A DNA stretch of 64,000 nucleotides from Diphasiastrum complanatum (GCA_029204225.1 CM055094.1:16273595-16337594), one strand, 5' to 3'. Counted from the stretch's first letter, positions 1 through 12,550 are shown. Notes: generated from the sequence alone by a model not told the origin. Made by a program: numbers and translations.

Positions 1-3000
1 TATATTTTTATGTGTCAAGTTGGATTGGCGCTTCCACTACTATCATGAGACATTTTTTGTGGCTTCCATTTTAATGCTTGTATTTTCTTTTGCAACGTAG
101 GTTGCTTGATTGGCAATCTTGAAAGTCATTTTCAATGCAAAATAGTAACAAATTCATTTTCAATTATTCCAAGTTGCAGAAAAAGTCCTGTTTATCCAAT
201 TATTGAATGTCGTCCATGATTCTTGAAAAAACCTTTAGAGGTAGCCTGTGAGGATGCCAAAGTACCTGTTTAGTCTAGATAAAGCAAGTAGAGGCATTGC
301 CACCACATAAGTTGGTTAAAAAGAGATTTATCATACTTGTAAAAGAAGCCCCAAACCATTTTAGTTTATTGAAGGTCCCAACTTCTCTTTGCTAGTCCAT
401 GTACAATTTTAAATTGCCAAACAATGAAAGTTGTTTATATTTAAATTGTATGCCATCAATTTTGTTGTCCCCTTTCACGTGAGAATATTGATGCAAGCTA
501 GTGGACAAATAGGCTAAGCTCAAAAGAGGCTCTTCAAGTCATCTTGGAAGGGTACAAGTTTTATGAACCTTTCTTGCCTAACAAATGAAAGAATTACTTC
601 ACCCATCAATATGAAAGGAATTTCTTTAGTGAGATAATATTGGATATGTTAATTGTTACATAAGCATACTTACTACAATGAAAGTAGCAACTTTACATAA
701 AATTGTGGCTTTCAAGGTCATTCAATGGGCTTGTGAGGTTATCTTCATTTGTGAGCATTGGGTAAGAGAAAGTACATATCTAGAGATAAAAAAAAGTGAA
801 AAAAAATGGTTAATCATGTCATGTGGATTAGGACACATGCCATGAATTGACACGTGGACAAATAAAAGTAATCTAAGAACGTGCCTTCCTATAATTTGGA
901 ATTCACATCTTGCCTATATATGGGGATTGCCAAAAGAAGTATGATAGAATGGCCATTTATATCTAGCCAATCCCATTCTATATTCCCAAGGCATGCTTGC
1001 AAGGATTAGAAACTATATCAACCCCATTTTCAAGATCAGGAAGATCACTCCAATCCAACTATCAAGGAAGTAGAAGAACTCCTCAAAGCAGCTTAGTTTG
1101 TAAAGCTTTTCGCTCCTCATAAAATTTGGATTTTGTTTCTTGTCAGGTGTTCTTGGATGAGACAACCTAGGCTTGTCCAAAAAATGAAATGTCATTTGAA
1201 ATTGCTATTAATTTTGTAAAGCTTAAACATTGTCCAAGTTGACTTAGCAGGATGTAGTTAGGTCTACAAGATCGACTCTAAGAAATAATTGTATAATGAG
1301 TTCGTGTATTCCGACTATAGTATGAAAGTTCTTCCCCAACTACACTATGAGTTAATTTTTTTTATATAAGATAAAAAATAGTTCCATCAAAACCCACCAT
1401 CCTCCCAAGGTCTACATTTTGAAAATCTTATAGATAATCTAAAATAGAGCTCAAAACTACTCTCAAAATTTTCAAATTGCATTTTTCCAAGTTAAAAAAA
1501 AAAAATTGAACTTTTATATAGACTATGAAAGAGAAAATTAACTACAAAGTAAGCAGTCTTTGATTATTTTTTGAAACTCTCTCAAGCTTGCAAATCTTCA
1601 ACTGCAAACATTGTCCATTTTTCCAATAATTAGAAGCAAGAGCTAGTAAATATAACTTGCAAACTTCTTCCATCCAAATTGTTCGTGGTAGCAAGCCATA
1701 GGATAAAGCAATACATTTTTTTCCATTGGCAATTTGACATCCCTTCTAGAAAGAATTTTGTGAAAATTTAGATGTTTGGCCATTTCCACCACACCATGAC
1801 ATAGCATGCAAAGCTTGTCGTAAAAAAAAATTCCTCTTTCTAGAATGTAAGCCTTTTGTGATTAATCTCCATGAGAACCCTTTCAATTTTCCTACTTTAA
1901 ATCTTTTGATAAATGGAAATCTGGCTTATCCAATTTGTTTGTAAATCTTTCATTTTCCATTTGACATTGTATTAGTACAATGTGTTCTTAAGATCTCTAA
2001 TAATTATTTATGCACTTTTAAAGTTAAAGTCTCCCAACATTTGTTTGAATCACCATTTCCACTTTAAATTTGAATTCTTGCATGGCTTGTACCAACAAGA
2101 TCTGTGCCAATGTTCAAAACATGCTCCACTAATAGCACGTCCTTGTCTAAGAGTGCAATTTCATCCTTCAACATGTGCAAATTGAATAGTTTTTCCATTT
2201 AATAGATCCTTTATTCACAACACCCGAGCATTGATAGGATTCAGGATAAGTTAGCTTTTATCATGGAGACCCAAGATTCATAATATATCCCAAGACTCAA
2301 TCTTCAGTGCACCTTTGGATTGAGATGAGTGTCTTCTTAATCTTTTCTATGCCTAGTAGTATTCTCTTGTAAGTAAAGTTTCTTGAAATGAAATGTAGTC
2401 TTATATACAGAACTGCTCCCACTTCCCCTTACACATAACACTTAGCCTCAAACATCATTTGTCTAATAGTCAACATTTAGTTGAGTCATGAAGACCACCC
2501 TACATGGCTAAAACTTTACAATAACCCTTCTCAAATTTGTCATTAGGTGCAAATCAACAATGTGCGTGTGCAAATTGGAATCGTCTTGACAGTTTGCTCA
2601 ACAACGGATTTGCCTAGATATAAACTTTAAAGTAGGCAGTGTTGGGAATCATGCTTTACAAATAAGTCGCCTTTGTTGCCAAAAAGGTCATTAGAACACT
2701 GATGGTTACTTTGTAAAAGGACCATTAACCTCTACCACATCAATTAGATTGTTGTCTGCACATACAACATGAACTATTGAAAGAATTTTCCTCAAAAGTA
2801 TAAAATCACTAGTTGGTGAGTAGTAAGGTGTGGATTTTCTATATTTGTTACGTGAGATGGTCCATTGATTTTCATTGCCACGTAGATAAAGTTTCTCTAA
2901 GAAGTCCGCCAAAAAAGGTCAATTACATTTGCATTTCCTTACATACACCAAACTAGTATATTTTACTTCCCTGTGTGGATGGTCATACATGTTCACGAGA

Positions 3001-3085
3001 GTAAAGCGTGATCTTAAGCTGCTACATCTTATTTCCTCTTCACTTCTCCAATATATGGGGGGTAAGACCAATGTCTACTGACAAG
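1..3085. other. AT-rich intergenic DNA, no gene recognised
   Basis: No reading frame here is longer than about 70 codons, and none resembles a family I know. The base composition is AT-rich with scattered A and T runs. I see no LTR ends, primer-binding site, microsatellite or RNA gene. Very old transposon debris cannot be excluded. Confidence 0.5.
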
Positions 3086-3089
3086 AAGT

Positions 3090-3565
3090 TACTTCCTCCA
3101 TTTAGCCCTGCTATTTTACTGTGATTTCTTCTAAAATTGATTGACACACGGACACTTTTGAAGATGCTAATGCTTTGGGATTGACATTACCTATCAAAAT
3201 TCTCAGTCCTAGTGGCATTTTAGATTCATGTATTTCATGGCTCGACAATTTTGTTTCAAGGGTCCCCACAACCAAGATATGCGGATGTAAGAATGTAGGG
3301 AAGCTGCTGAGGCCAAGATGTGTTGATAATGAAACATACAGATGTTAGTTCCTCCATTTAGCCCTGCTATTTTACTGTGATTTCTTCTAAAAGTGATTGA
3401 CACACGGACACTTTTGAAGATGCTAATGCTTAGGGATTGACATTACCTATCAAAATTCTCAGTCCCAGTGGCATTTTAGATTCATGTATTTCATGGCTCC
3501 ACAATTTTGTTTCAAGGGTCCCCACAACCAAGATATGCGGATGTATAATGAAACATACAGATGTC
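3090..3565. repeat. 256-bp-period tandem duplication
   Basis: About 200 bp beginning near 3093 (TTCCTCCATTTAGCCC) recurs from 3349 with only a few substitutions, an offset of 256 bases. A shorter shared block (taatgaaacatacagatg) lies near 3328 and again near 3545, so the second copy lacks about 40 bases at its end. It lies just beyond the 3' end of the minus-strand SOUL gene. No coding function is evident. Confidence 0.8.
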
Positions 3566-4109
3566 CATGCACCTACAAAATCATGTTGAACGAATCCCAG
3601 TAGCATAAAACAGTTTCGGATCAAACATACTTATAAAGCTCTCGTGAAACTAGGGTACACAATAGACAGTAAGCAGGATTACAAACCTTCTAAGATTAAA
3701 GTCAAGCTCAATTCCACTTCCAGAGTATTGGTGCTAAAACTTTACAGATCCTTCGCACAAAGTTGGAAACGGTAAACTAAATAATAAGAGTTACATAAGA
3801 CCTCGTATCTGATAATTTCTTCTCAAAAAAGCTGTTCAAATTTTCTTACGGAGCAGTTATGCGCTCCGTAAGCAGTAAACCTTCTGCTTGATGACTGGTT
3901 CTTACTGATGAAGCTCTCTTTTGATGGCAGATTTTAACAAATACCGATCCTCTGATAATCGCTTGATAAAGTTTTCAGACAAGAAAAACGGATTGCAAAG
4001 CTGAGGCAACTGATGATGGGGAATATACTAGAGAACTCCGCAACTAACAACGAAGACACTGAGCAGCATTTAAACCCCTATTGATGGCTAGACAGTAGTG
4101 CAACAGCTG

Positions 4110-5091
4110 CTACAGCTGAGAGGGTTTAAGCTGGCAATCAGCTCTGCTTGTTTCAATGTTAAACCATACCTCATTCACTCGCTCAATGACATCAAACGGA
4201 GAGTTGTACTGTGCAATCGTGTACGTTTCCGATGTAGCGCGACTTTCGCTCTTGGAAATGCCCGCCCACGGAGAGCCCGCAAGGCTGCGTAGAAGTGAAT
4301 ATGCTTCTTGAGGCACGTTCTCGTCGGTGGCAAAACCAGAGAATGTTCTGACTGCAAAGCATCTGCTACTCCACCGCTCAATGTTCAAATTCAGCTTTGA
4401 TTCTGGGATTGGTGGATATTCATGGGAACTACTTTCAGAAAAGAAAAATCGAACGATAAATGCAGAGGCACACACAGGTCCTGAGGAAGGAACTACACCA
4501 GTCAACACAGGTGCCGTCATTGCAATCTTGCGGTGCTCGAAGTTTGATCCATCGATGTAATTGAACAACCTGCTCAAAAAGCCAAACAAACCTTACACTT
4601 TCTACTGATACCAATAGCTCTGCTTACACCGGGATCGCCTTAGGCATCCATCTATCACAAGTAAAATCTACAGATGCCATTACTTACTCAAATACCAAAG
4701 AAATCCACGATTTGAAGCCACGCAAAACGAGCTGTAAGGAAGGAAGACGTGCAGCAGCTCACCGAAAGAAGCCACCACGAGTAGCACTCTCAAAAGAGGT
4801 ATCCAGAATGGGAGCTGTAGAAACCCAAATGGAAGCGTTATACCTCCGTATTTCATATCCTTCACCAGAGTAAAGCACATCATAAGCAGGGCATTTGAGT
4901 TCAGAACAAGTTGGAGGTTTTTGCTGTTGCTGACTTGCAGAAAGCGGTCTAATAAATCTACCTTCTAATTCCGGGATGATGGATCCCTTATCCGAGGGAT
5001 ATCTGAGCGATAGCGCTGTCCCATCACATAGCAACAGTGCCCATTGCAAAAACATAACAAGAAACAAAAACGACCTCGTTTCCATCGCCAT
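4110..5091 (-). CDS. SOUL-family haem-binding protein, two exons, secreted or organelle-targeted
   Basis: Exon 1 runs 5091-4763 and exon 2 runs 4569-4110. The 193-bp intron has a GT donor (TTTCG/GTGAGC) and an AG acceptor (GAGCAG/G), and joining completes an Arg codon. The product is 262 residues. Residues about 8-22 form a hydrophobic signal-peptide core ending near ..CDGTA. A QQQQ run follows, and the SOUL domain starts near residue 66. Family hallmarks are GYEIRRYNASIWVST (78-92), KIAMTAPV (124-131), GPVCASAF, a W-S-R-x-x-AVRTFSGF block and YTIAQYNSPF near the end. SOUL proteins bind haem or other tetrapyrroles; in plants they occur in cytosol, chloroplast and secretory forms. The leader here suggests entry into the secretory pathway. 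The frame is intact, so this looks like a functional host gene. The ATG at 5091 is the first in frame and is followed at once by the signal peptide. Confidence 0.93.
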
Positions 5092-5130
5092 AGTGGATGG
5101 ATCGCCAGGCCAGGAAAAACTTCGCAGGCT

Positions 5131-5141
5131 TATTATATAAA
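5131..5141 (-). promoter_or_regulatory. TATA box candidate of the SOUL gene
   Basis: On the minus strand TTTATATAATA lies about 40 bases upstream of the SOUL start codon at 5091. This fits a TATA box, but transcription starting about 30 bases downstream would leave a 5' leader of only some 10-20 nucleotides. Either the leader is very short or the true promoter lies farther upstream. Confidence 0.45.
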
Positions 5142-5527
5142 CACAAACTCTACCGCTGGCGGCAGCTGCTCCTTACGTTCAAAAAGTCGTGCATTTTGCC
5201 TCAAAAATTTGTGTCCATTCATATCTATATTATTATTATAGATAATATACTACTAGTAACTTATTATATACTGAGTGAAGATAAATAAGATGACGTGCGG
5301 TCTAAAACCCACCTTCCAAATGAAGCTAAGGATAGTTGCCCAATCAATGATGAGGCCAAGAATTAAAACTTTAAAATTGTGCATCTAATTGATTGAGGGT
5401 AGACGTGTCATATGGTTAGATGCATTCAAGCGAGGGGCATAAAACCATCTCTAAACTTGCCCTCACGTGACAGCCCAATTAGGTGGTCACCTCGAAAATT
5501 GATGGATTATTGGCATGCCCTTTTAGA
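5142..5527. other. intergenic spacer between SOUL promoter and copia A
   Basis: AT-rich DNA with no coding signal. A 3' LTR for copia copy A would be expected here, but no sequence matching its 5' LTR (12563-12799) is visible, so the 3' end of that element is missing. Confidence 0.4.
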
Positions 5528-6480
5528 CTAGAGTGGATTATTGGCATGCCAATGCAAGGATGGACAACTAGATCGTGGAGAAACAAAAGTGTGTTTTACA
5601 ATTGTTTGAAAGTTATCATTTGTGAGTTTTTGCACTTTCCAATGATCCAAAGTAGGTGATGACATAAATTGATTAATCAAGCTCACAACATAGCAAATAT
5701 CAGGATGAGTAGTCATAAGATAAATCAAACTTCCAACTAGTTGACTAAATAGTGTAGCATCAACTTGACCACTATCATCAATACCAGACAGCTTCTTACC
5801 AGCTTTGCATGGCATGATGGAAAGTTTGCATTCTGTCATGTGGAATCTCTCTATAATCTCACGAACATACTTGCTTTGACATAGCCTGATGTCGTTGCCA
5901 TTCTGCCATACTTCAACTCCCAAGCAATAATCCATAAGATCTAAATCTGTCATGATCTCAAATTGCTTGCACAAGTTGGCTTTGATGGAGTGAATGAGAT
6001 TCTCATCATTGCTCATAATAATTGCATCATCAACATAAAGCACAACCAAGGCAATGTTATCATTGTTTATAAGAACAAAAAAATTTGGATCTGAACTTGT
6101 TCTCATAAACTCATGAGAGAGAAAGTAATGATCAATACGTCCATACCATGCACGTGGCGCTTGCTTGAAAGCATAAAGTGCTTTGTGTAGCTTGCATACC
6201 TTATGTTCTTGTCCCTTCGCAACAAAGCCTTGTGGTTGGAGCATATATACTTCCTCTTCTAAGTCACCATTCAGAAATGTGAATTTCACATGGATCTTCC
6301 ACCCAAAATGGGATGCTAAGGCAATGATTAGGCGTAGTGTAGTCCACTTAGCCACAAGAACAAACGTAATCATGTTTGTGGATTGATTCCATCTCATCTT
6401 CCATTGCCTTCCATTGCCCTTTTCCACTCTTTGAGATCCTTTGCCTCATCAAAGGTTGATGGCTCTCGACACTCCAAAAT
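5528..6480 (-). pseudogene. copia A reverse transcriptase (broken)
   Basis: A 299-codon frame (6427-5528) carries Ty1/copia reverse transcriptase: VKFTFLNGDLEEEVYM, QPQGF, LHKALYAFKQAPRAWYGRID and the catalytic ALVVLYVDDA box (YVDD codons at 6028-6039), then the connection region with LVGSLIYL-TTHPDI. Upstream, EPSTFDEAKDLKEWKRAME near 6475-6420 is the usual N-terminal RT block, but it is one frame away, so there is a frameshift near 6410. Normal copia RT continues into RNase H. Here the sequence leaves the family at about 5600 and RNase H and the 3' LTR are absent. The element is part of copy A, whose 5' LTR lies at 12563-12799. Confidence 0.9.
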
Positions 6481-7106
6481 GTCGCTCGTTAGGTGCATAG
6501 TTCACATGATAATGATCATGAGCTTTCCCTTCCCGCATTGATCTTCTTACTTCTTCCTGCAAACTAGATACAAGTTTATTCATTTTCACATCTTTCATGA
6601 TCTTTTCGTACCATTTGAGTACCTTAGATTCAGGTGATACATCTCTTGGTGAGTATGTGTCCCAAGGAGTGTCCGAAAACTATTTCTTACTTCCAGCAGG
6701 TTTCTCCTTTGTACACCTATCGGTAGATAGCTTCCCCTAGGCTCATGGATTGGTGGAGTTCTCTCATACCCATCTTTCTGATCTTGATCCTCTTGTGCAA
6801 CATCCTATGGAACCTCTTCTTCATCTTCTTCCAAGATTGTGGGAATTCTTTTGATGCTATCATCACCTGCATGGTCTTCTTCGTCAAACCTATGCATCTC
6901 ATCAAAGATGATGTCCTTACTAATGTGAATCTTGTTCATCACAGGATCAAAATACATGTATGCTTTTGTCCTCTCATCATAGCCCACAAAGATGCACTTG
7001 ATTGCTTTGGCATCAAGCTTGCTTCGCTCCTCCTTTGGCATGTGTTCATAAGCTTTACACCCAAAGACTCAAAACTTGTCCATTTCGGGCTTCATTCCCA
7101 TAAGTG
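6481..7106 (-). pseudogene. copia A integrase C-terminal region and linker (broken)
   Basis: The frame at 7041-6805 reads MPKEERSKLDAKAIKCIFVGYDE, the conserved C-terminal part of copia integrase, then an acidic linker. Reading upstream to about 7095 recovers MKPEMDKF, a stop where Arg is expected, then VFGCKAYEH. This is the bridge between integrase core and C-terminus. The match stops at about 7106, where the unclassified insertion of 7107-9582 begins; the integrase core resumes on its far side. Several stops and frame changes fill 6480-6800. Confidence 0.85.
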
Positions 7107-9582
7107 TGTTGGAGGGTTTGCAGATCCCAAGGCAACCCTAACCCTAGTTAATAAGTGAGAGGGATTTGGCACCCTGCGTGTGTAAGTCTAACCCGATGAT
7201 CACATAGAGATTTGATTAATTAGAAAGTCAATAAAAGGACTTTAGGCCTTTATGACTTTTAATGTCGCAGGGCCTAAAAGTCAAGTTAGTGAATAAAGTA
7301 GTGGTTCCCACCAAAATTCATTTTCAAATTGGGTCCTCCAATTAACGAATGGATTCCCCCCACTTTTTAAATGTTTAGGCTAAGATTAGCCAATAGAAAT
7401 TGGGATGCCCATCTCCTCAATCCACTATATAAGTGGCAATTTTGAGCCATTGTACATAATCTCTCTTCATTTCAATACAAGTACGTTGGCCCTCCTATGG
7501 AATGGATATGGAATGTCCTTGCTCTCTATCTATTTTCCTTCATCTCTCATGCTCTCTTTGTGTTTGCTAATTATTGGATTTGATGCTTATTGGGATTGCC
7601 ACTTCTTATGTTTTTTGTGAGAGAGAAAGGGAGAGAGAGAAGGGTAAGCTATCATCATTGTGGATTTAGTGTTAATGGTTGTAGTGTTAATTGTTAGTGT
7701 TAATTGATCTTAGTGCTAATTTGGATCATCTATGCATGCTGGATTTTGATCTACGCTATCGCTCTCATGGGATCGAACCTCGGCATGACATCTAACCTCG
7801 TCTCCTCTATAAGGCAAGCTCCCTAAGATCCTGCTTACAAGACAAAACACAATGAAAAACACACTATGGAGCAACCACCCAACCAAGTAGAAGCAACCAA
7901 TCAACTCTAGAAGCTTCACCCCCAAGCCAAGGAATAAAAAGCATGAAGGTAGAGTGAAATCCTGGCAATGAATCAATGACCACAATGAGGAGTGGGGCGA
8001 GTTTGGCCTCAATATATAGAGCCAAAAGCAACCTGGGCACATAGCCATGCATAACCCTAAGTTCCCTATACATAGATTCACCTAGAATAGAGTCCTAAGC
8101 ACGGATCAACTATTCATAGAATTGCTATTGATAACTCTACACATGCATACACTGTCTCATACCTTGTCTAAACTCCATTTAGTGTGTTTAGGGCCTCACA
8201 AGGATATTAGTTACTTTCGGGTCACATCCAGTATGACGTGGCATAACTAACAGCTTGATTTATTGGAGTACCGTGTATCCAAGACTAGGAGTATACTGAA
8301 TCCTACTTACTGGCCATGGACATAACATTCTTCCCTCCTTAAACTGCTTCTATCCTTTACTGCTAGATAAAGAATACTATTTCCACTCATTCAATCTGGT
8401 CATTTCATATTGTTTGACGATTTTAATTCAAATTTGACAAGTATCTTGTACAAACGTTCACTTGACTGATTTCTAGCGATCAACATCGATTAGAAAACTA
8501 TTAGACAAGTAACTGATTTCAATTTTTAACTAAATTGAAATTCAACAACAAAAAAAATATCAAATTTTAACTTTCAATCTGGGAGTTCCCAATTCCAAAA
8601 GTTAAAAAAAAAATGACAATACAGTAAAAATTGTCGGCAATTTCATTGCGGTTCCTTCTGTCAATTTTAACTTATCTATCACCGGAAAATAATTTACACT
8701 TACTGAAAACACTGTGACCAATTCTGACTTATAAACTCAATTTAATCAATTCACTAATCTAAACTGATTTCGTAAATAACAAAAAAATGACCAAATTTTG
8801 GTTTTTTTCGAAAAACTCAATTTTTGCTTTATTTTACGTAATTCAAAAATTCTGACAAAAATACTGTTAGTACGAAAGGCAATCAAAATCGAAAAATCGA
8901 AACACTGTCCAATTCGTAAACATCCAAAAAAAAAAAAAACTCTCCAAAGCTTCCATTGATACTTGTGAAGCAGCATGCAAACACCAAAATGTCTAAATTT
9001 GCATGCCTACCATGTATCCTCAACACATGTAAATATGTCCTATCTTTAGATTCACACTTTTGCTCATAGACATAGAAATCGGCTCCCACCCAAAATGCTC
9101 TCCAACGCTCATCTCTATACTTCAACTAGCATGCAACACCCAAAATTTGAAATCACTTGCATGCCTGCCAAGTATCATCAACACCTATCTTCTTGGCATG
9201 ACCTTGCTCCACCTCATGTTTTCCAGGCTCTAACAAGCATGCTCCATCCAACACAATGATGAAGAAGGTTCTTCTTCCTGCATGTTCCTATCCATGAAGA
9301 AAGTTCTTCCACCTACATAGAAACATTAAAGGAGTTTTGAATTTAGAAAAGATCCTAGAAAGAGTGCCAACTAAGAGAGAGAGTTTTTAGAGAGATAAAT
9401 GTTCAAGGTTGCCAAAACTAGTTGTTAACAACCATAAATGCTCAAGGTTGCCAAATTTTAGTTGTTAATAACCAAAATCTATGTTCACATTATAGGATTT
9501 GTGCACATTGGTTTATTCCCCTAGCTTTGGATACTTCTAGACGGTGTTGAAATTTGTTGCTCATCATGCCCTTCAAAGGCCA
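7107..9582. mobile_element. unclassified ~2.5 kb insertion inside copia A
   Basis: It separates two parts of one copia integrase (core at 9583-10111, C-terminus below 7106), so it is a nested insertion. I place the ends at TGTTGGAGGG (7107) and AAAGGCCA (9582), flanked by aagtg and atttg, which could be a decayed 5-bp target duplication. A TATA-like ctatataag lies at 7422-7430, a short GA tract near 7620-7645, and tGGGATCGAACCTcgg near 7768-7783 could be a primer site or a B-box-like sequence. The stretch 7660-7790, read on the minus strand, matches 40440-40595 closely, so this is a repeated family. No coding domain was found. Shorter duplications occur at 8970-9180 and 9395-9480. Confidence 0.6.
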
Positions 9583-10111
9583 ATTTGTGCTTCATGAGGT
9601 TTCTTACCTTCCACAAATTTCGAAGGACAATGATTCATGATGTGTGTAGTTGTGCTTCTGCCCAAAAGGTATTTGGCAAACCCTTGCTTTTGAGCATTTC
9701 CTTGGTCATATCAACAATGGATCTGTTCTTTCGCTCTATAACTCCATTTTAATGTGGTTAATAAGGTGCTGTAGTCTGCCTCTTGATCCCTTGATCTTTG
9801 CAAAAATCAAATTCTGTCGAAAAGTACTCACCACCTCCATCAAACCTCAAAGTCTTGATGCAACATCTTGTTTGCTTTTCAACTAATGCCTTGAATTCTC
9901 TGAACTTATCAAAAGCATTTGATTTTTTGCTTATGAAATAAATCCAAATGCATCTGCTATAATCATCAATGAAGGCAATAAAGTAATAACAACCACTAAG
10001 AGATCTAGTCTGCATTGGTCCACACAAATCACTATGGACAAGGTCGAGGATGCCACTCCAAAATGCAACCTTCACAAACTTTTCCTTCAAAAGAAATATC
10101 AAGCAATTCAA
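9583..10111 (-). pseudogene. copia A integrase catalytic core (broken)
   Basis: The frame 10111-9758 contains [17 protein letters not shown] with the first catalytic Asp, [18 protein letters not shown] with the second, and [12 protein letters not shown] followed by QTTAPY. Reading on to about 9600 gives NGVIERKNRSIVDMTKEMLKSKGLPNTFWAEA in another frame, supplying the catalytic Glu region, after an in-frame stop in place of a conserved residue. The protein would insert retroelement cDNA into the host genome. The sequence breaks off after VEGKKPHEA at the nested insertion. Confidence 0.9.
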
Positions 10112-10546
10112 TAACTAGATTATCTCTTTTGAGAATCTGTAAGCTTTGAGCACTAATATGACTATCAACAATGCTTACCATAGCTTGAGCAAAGATCTCA
10201 CATTCAATTTGTAGAGTCGATTCCCGTTGTCTCTAGCTCTTGTAGCAATCACTTTGTAGTGTTTCTTGATGTCCTTGACGGGACATTTTTCACTATCAAA
10301 TTCAACCTTGAGTTGTTGATCAGCCATTGTCCCAGCTGATAGTAGATTATTAGCCAAACTAGGTACATATTGCACATGGCTTATCCGCTTTATCATCTCA
10401 CTCGCTAGCTTTACTGGTACCACTCCAAATCCTTTGACAGGTAGCAATTGGCCATCAGCTTGTCCAACTTCATCGCCATTATGGATTTTCTTGAATTTCG
10501 AAAACCACTCCTTCCTCGAAGTCAACGCTCCACTTCGATGTACCAA
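10112..10546 (-). pseudogene. copia A protease end and GAG-pre-integrase region (broken)
   Basis: The frame 10546-10175 carries TSRKEWFSKF, VKGFGVVPVKLASEMIKRISHVQYVPSLANNLLSAG and DIKKHYKVIATRARDNGNRLYKLN, the C-terminal half of the copia protease domain and the segment before integrase. The same stretch in copy B (21103-20186) is near identical and includes the protease active site, which is damaged here near 10550. The region 10175-10112 keeps the end of the HHCC-type zinc domain with stops. Confidence 0.88.
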
Positions 10547-10559
10547 GAATCCTTAGCTT

Positions 10560-11015
10560 CATCACTTGTCATTAGTGCCATAATGAACAAGTTTAAACTC
10601 TCACATGCATCATCCTCGTATTGATCATCATCAAATTGATGTTGGTAAGCATAATTTCCTACTTGCCACTTGCCTTTTCGCTGAGCTGATTCCTTTTATT
10701 TCTTGTAGCACTCACGTTCCTAATGACCAAGTTTGTTGCAATATCGACAATTCCCATGTTTTTTCTGCCTTAGATTTGTCACGTCCTTGACCTCGACCTT
10801 GATGCCAATTGCCTCGATTTGGGCCATCATTGGATTATTCTTGGAATTGTTGGAACGATCCACGATTTGAGTTTCCACCTCTTGATTGGTGTCTTCCATG
10901 ACCAAATCTGCCACCATGTCCATCAAATCCTCTGTTGCGATGACTCAAGTTCTCTTGACGTTGTTCTTCCAACAAAAGCAATCCACCTAACTCTTCATAG
11001 GTTGGAGGATTACTT
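10560..11015 (-). pseudogene. copia A gag C-terminal part with zinc knuckle
   Basis: The frame 10926-10720 ends in NCRYCNKLGH, the start of a CCHC zinc knuckle; the next codon is a stop where copy B has Trp, and EREC follows, so the knuckle spans about 10750-10708. Upstream lies a Gln/Gly/Arg-rich basic segment like that of copy B. At about 11015 the sequence jumps from the gag middle directly into the untranslated leader. Compared with copy B (about 21167-21685), roughly 500 bp encoding the gag N-terminus are deleted. Confidence 0.8.
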
Positions 11016-12550
11016 AGATGAGTCCGGACCGCAAAAATGACTGCAAAAATGAAAAATTCACTACAAAATTGACAAGTGACATCTCAAACCACTTTCCAGT
11101 CCGAGCTATGGATAGAAAGTTATGCCAGTTTGAAGATTTTGGCCTTAAAAAGGCTAAAAAATGCCCTTAAACCTGAAAAATGGCAATTATGACAAAACTG
11201 TCTTTTTTTGAAAAATCCCTCCATCGTGCACGGATCTCCAATTTCAAAGATTTTTATATCAGCGCGTAGGCAATTGCATCGGGATAGCTCCTTTCTCGTC
11301 ATATCTGCAAAATAGTTGTGTTCTCCATGCTCAAATATATCACTCTGTATTTCACTTTTCTGCAAAAAAAAAACAACAGTGGACAACGTCCTAAAGAGGA
11401 AGAAACAATCCTCAACTTAAAGTCACAATAGTTGGGACCCTTCAAGATGAAGTTTTTTTATGATGAATCAATTTCTCTGCCCTTTAGTCCTTTGGTAACC
11501 AACCTTCAACAACTTCAAATTTTTAAAAAATGAAGTTTGAGGCCCAACAAATGTTGGCTGGGTCGTTGATCTACATCCATGACTCGATGATTTGCACCGT
11601 TGATCCTTGTTGTTCAAATATCCCATGATTCTGGTCGATCTAGCGGACTCAACATTGCTCCTCCATGCGCAATAATGCACCTGCAGCCACTACACACTCA
11701 GTCCAATTGGACGTGCGCGACCCTTGTGCCTCCTCCTCCTATCTTCATGTTCTTCCTCCAAGCTATGGCATGTAAGGGTTTATGCACCTCTCAAGAGCTT
11801 GATCGAGCTCCCAATACAAGTCGAGGCCATCCACGGCCATCTGGCAATTTCTCAACATCACCAGGGCACCCCTCTACACGCTTTTACAGCACTAAAAAAC
11901 AGTCCCCACAGGGAAAGATCCATTGCTTTTTGCCTTAAAACCCTTAGAGCCTTGAAGAAGAGGTTCTTGGGCTCTCTTTGAGATTTTTCTTGCAGCTCTC
12001 CACCACACTTAGTTCGCCCTACCTCAGGCTGAATGCAGTGATTTTTTGCACTTCAAATGATTAAGAATCCGAGTTTCTTGATAAACTTTTCAGAAACAAT
12101 GTTCTAAGACCAATTTTTTGAAGAAGTTTGAATTTTTCTCCACATTGAACCCTTTTTGGTTCTGTAAGACGCTATAGATAAAGTGCTCTACCAAATACAA
12201 ACTCAATATAGCTTGTTTCAATGATTTCTACTGAGAAACAACGATTTTCAACTTCCAAAAGTTTGAAAATTCTCGAAAACTGCAAAAGAAATCAGCAAAG
12301 GCTCATAGTTTGCCAATGTTAAACAGATTTCAGATTTGTTTGTTGTTACCTTGGCTTAAATGCCTCCGGGAGTAATGTTATGTTCCCCACTGAAGACTTT
12401 TGTGCTTCAACACCTACAAAATAGCCAACAAAGGCTTTTTCTCCCACTCTTTGTCTCTCTTGACTTTCACTTCCTATGAAGGAATTTCTCATTTCATTCC
12501 GGAGCATGTGACAAGTCAAATCCAACACGTAGGCACTCAGGATCAGTGGA
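11016..12550 (-). other. copia A 5' leader
   Basis: About 1.5 kb lies between the gag remnant and the primer-binding site. It has no coding frame, but is clearly homologous to the leader of copy B (21672-23031): both contain matching blocks such as aagttatgccagtttgaagattttggcc, and both end with the same Met-tRNA primer site. A leader this long is unusual for copia. Confidence 0.75.
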
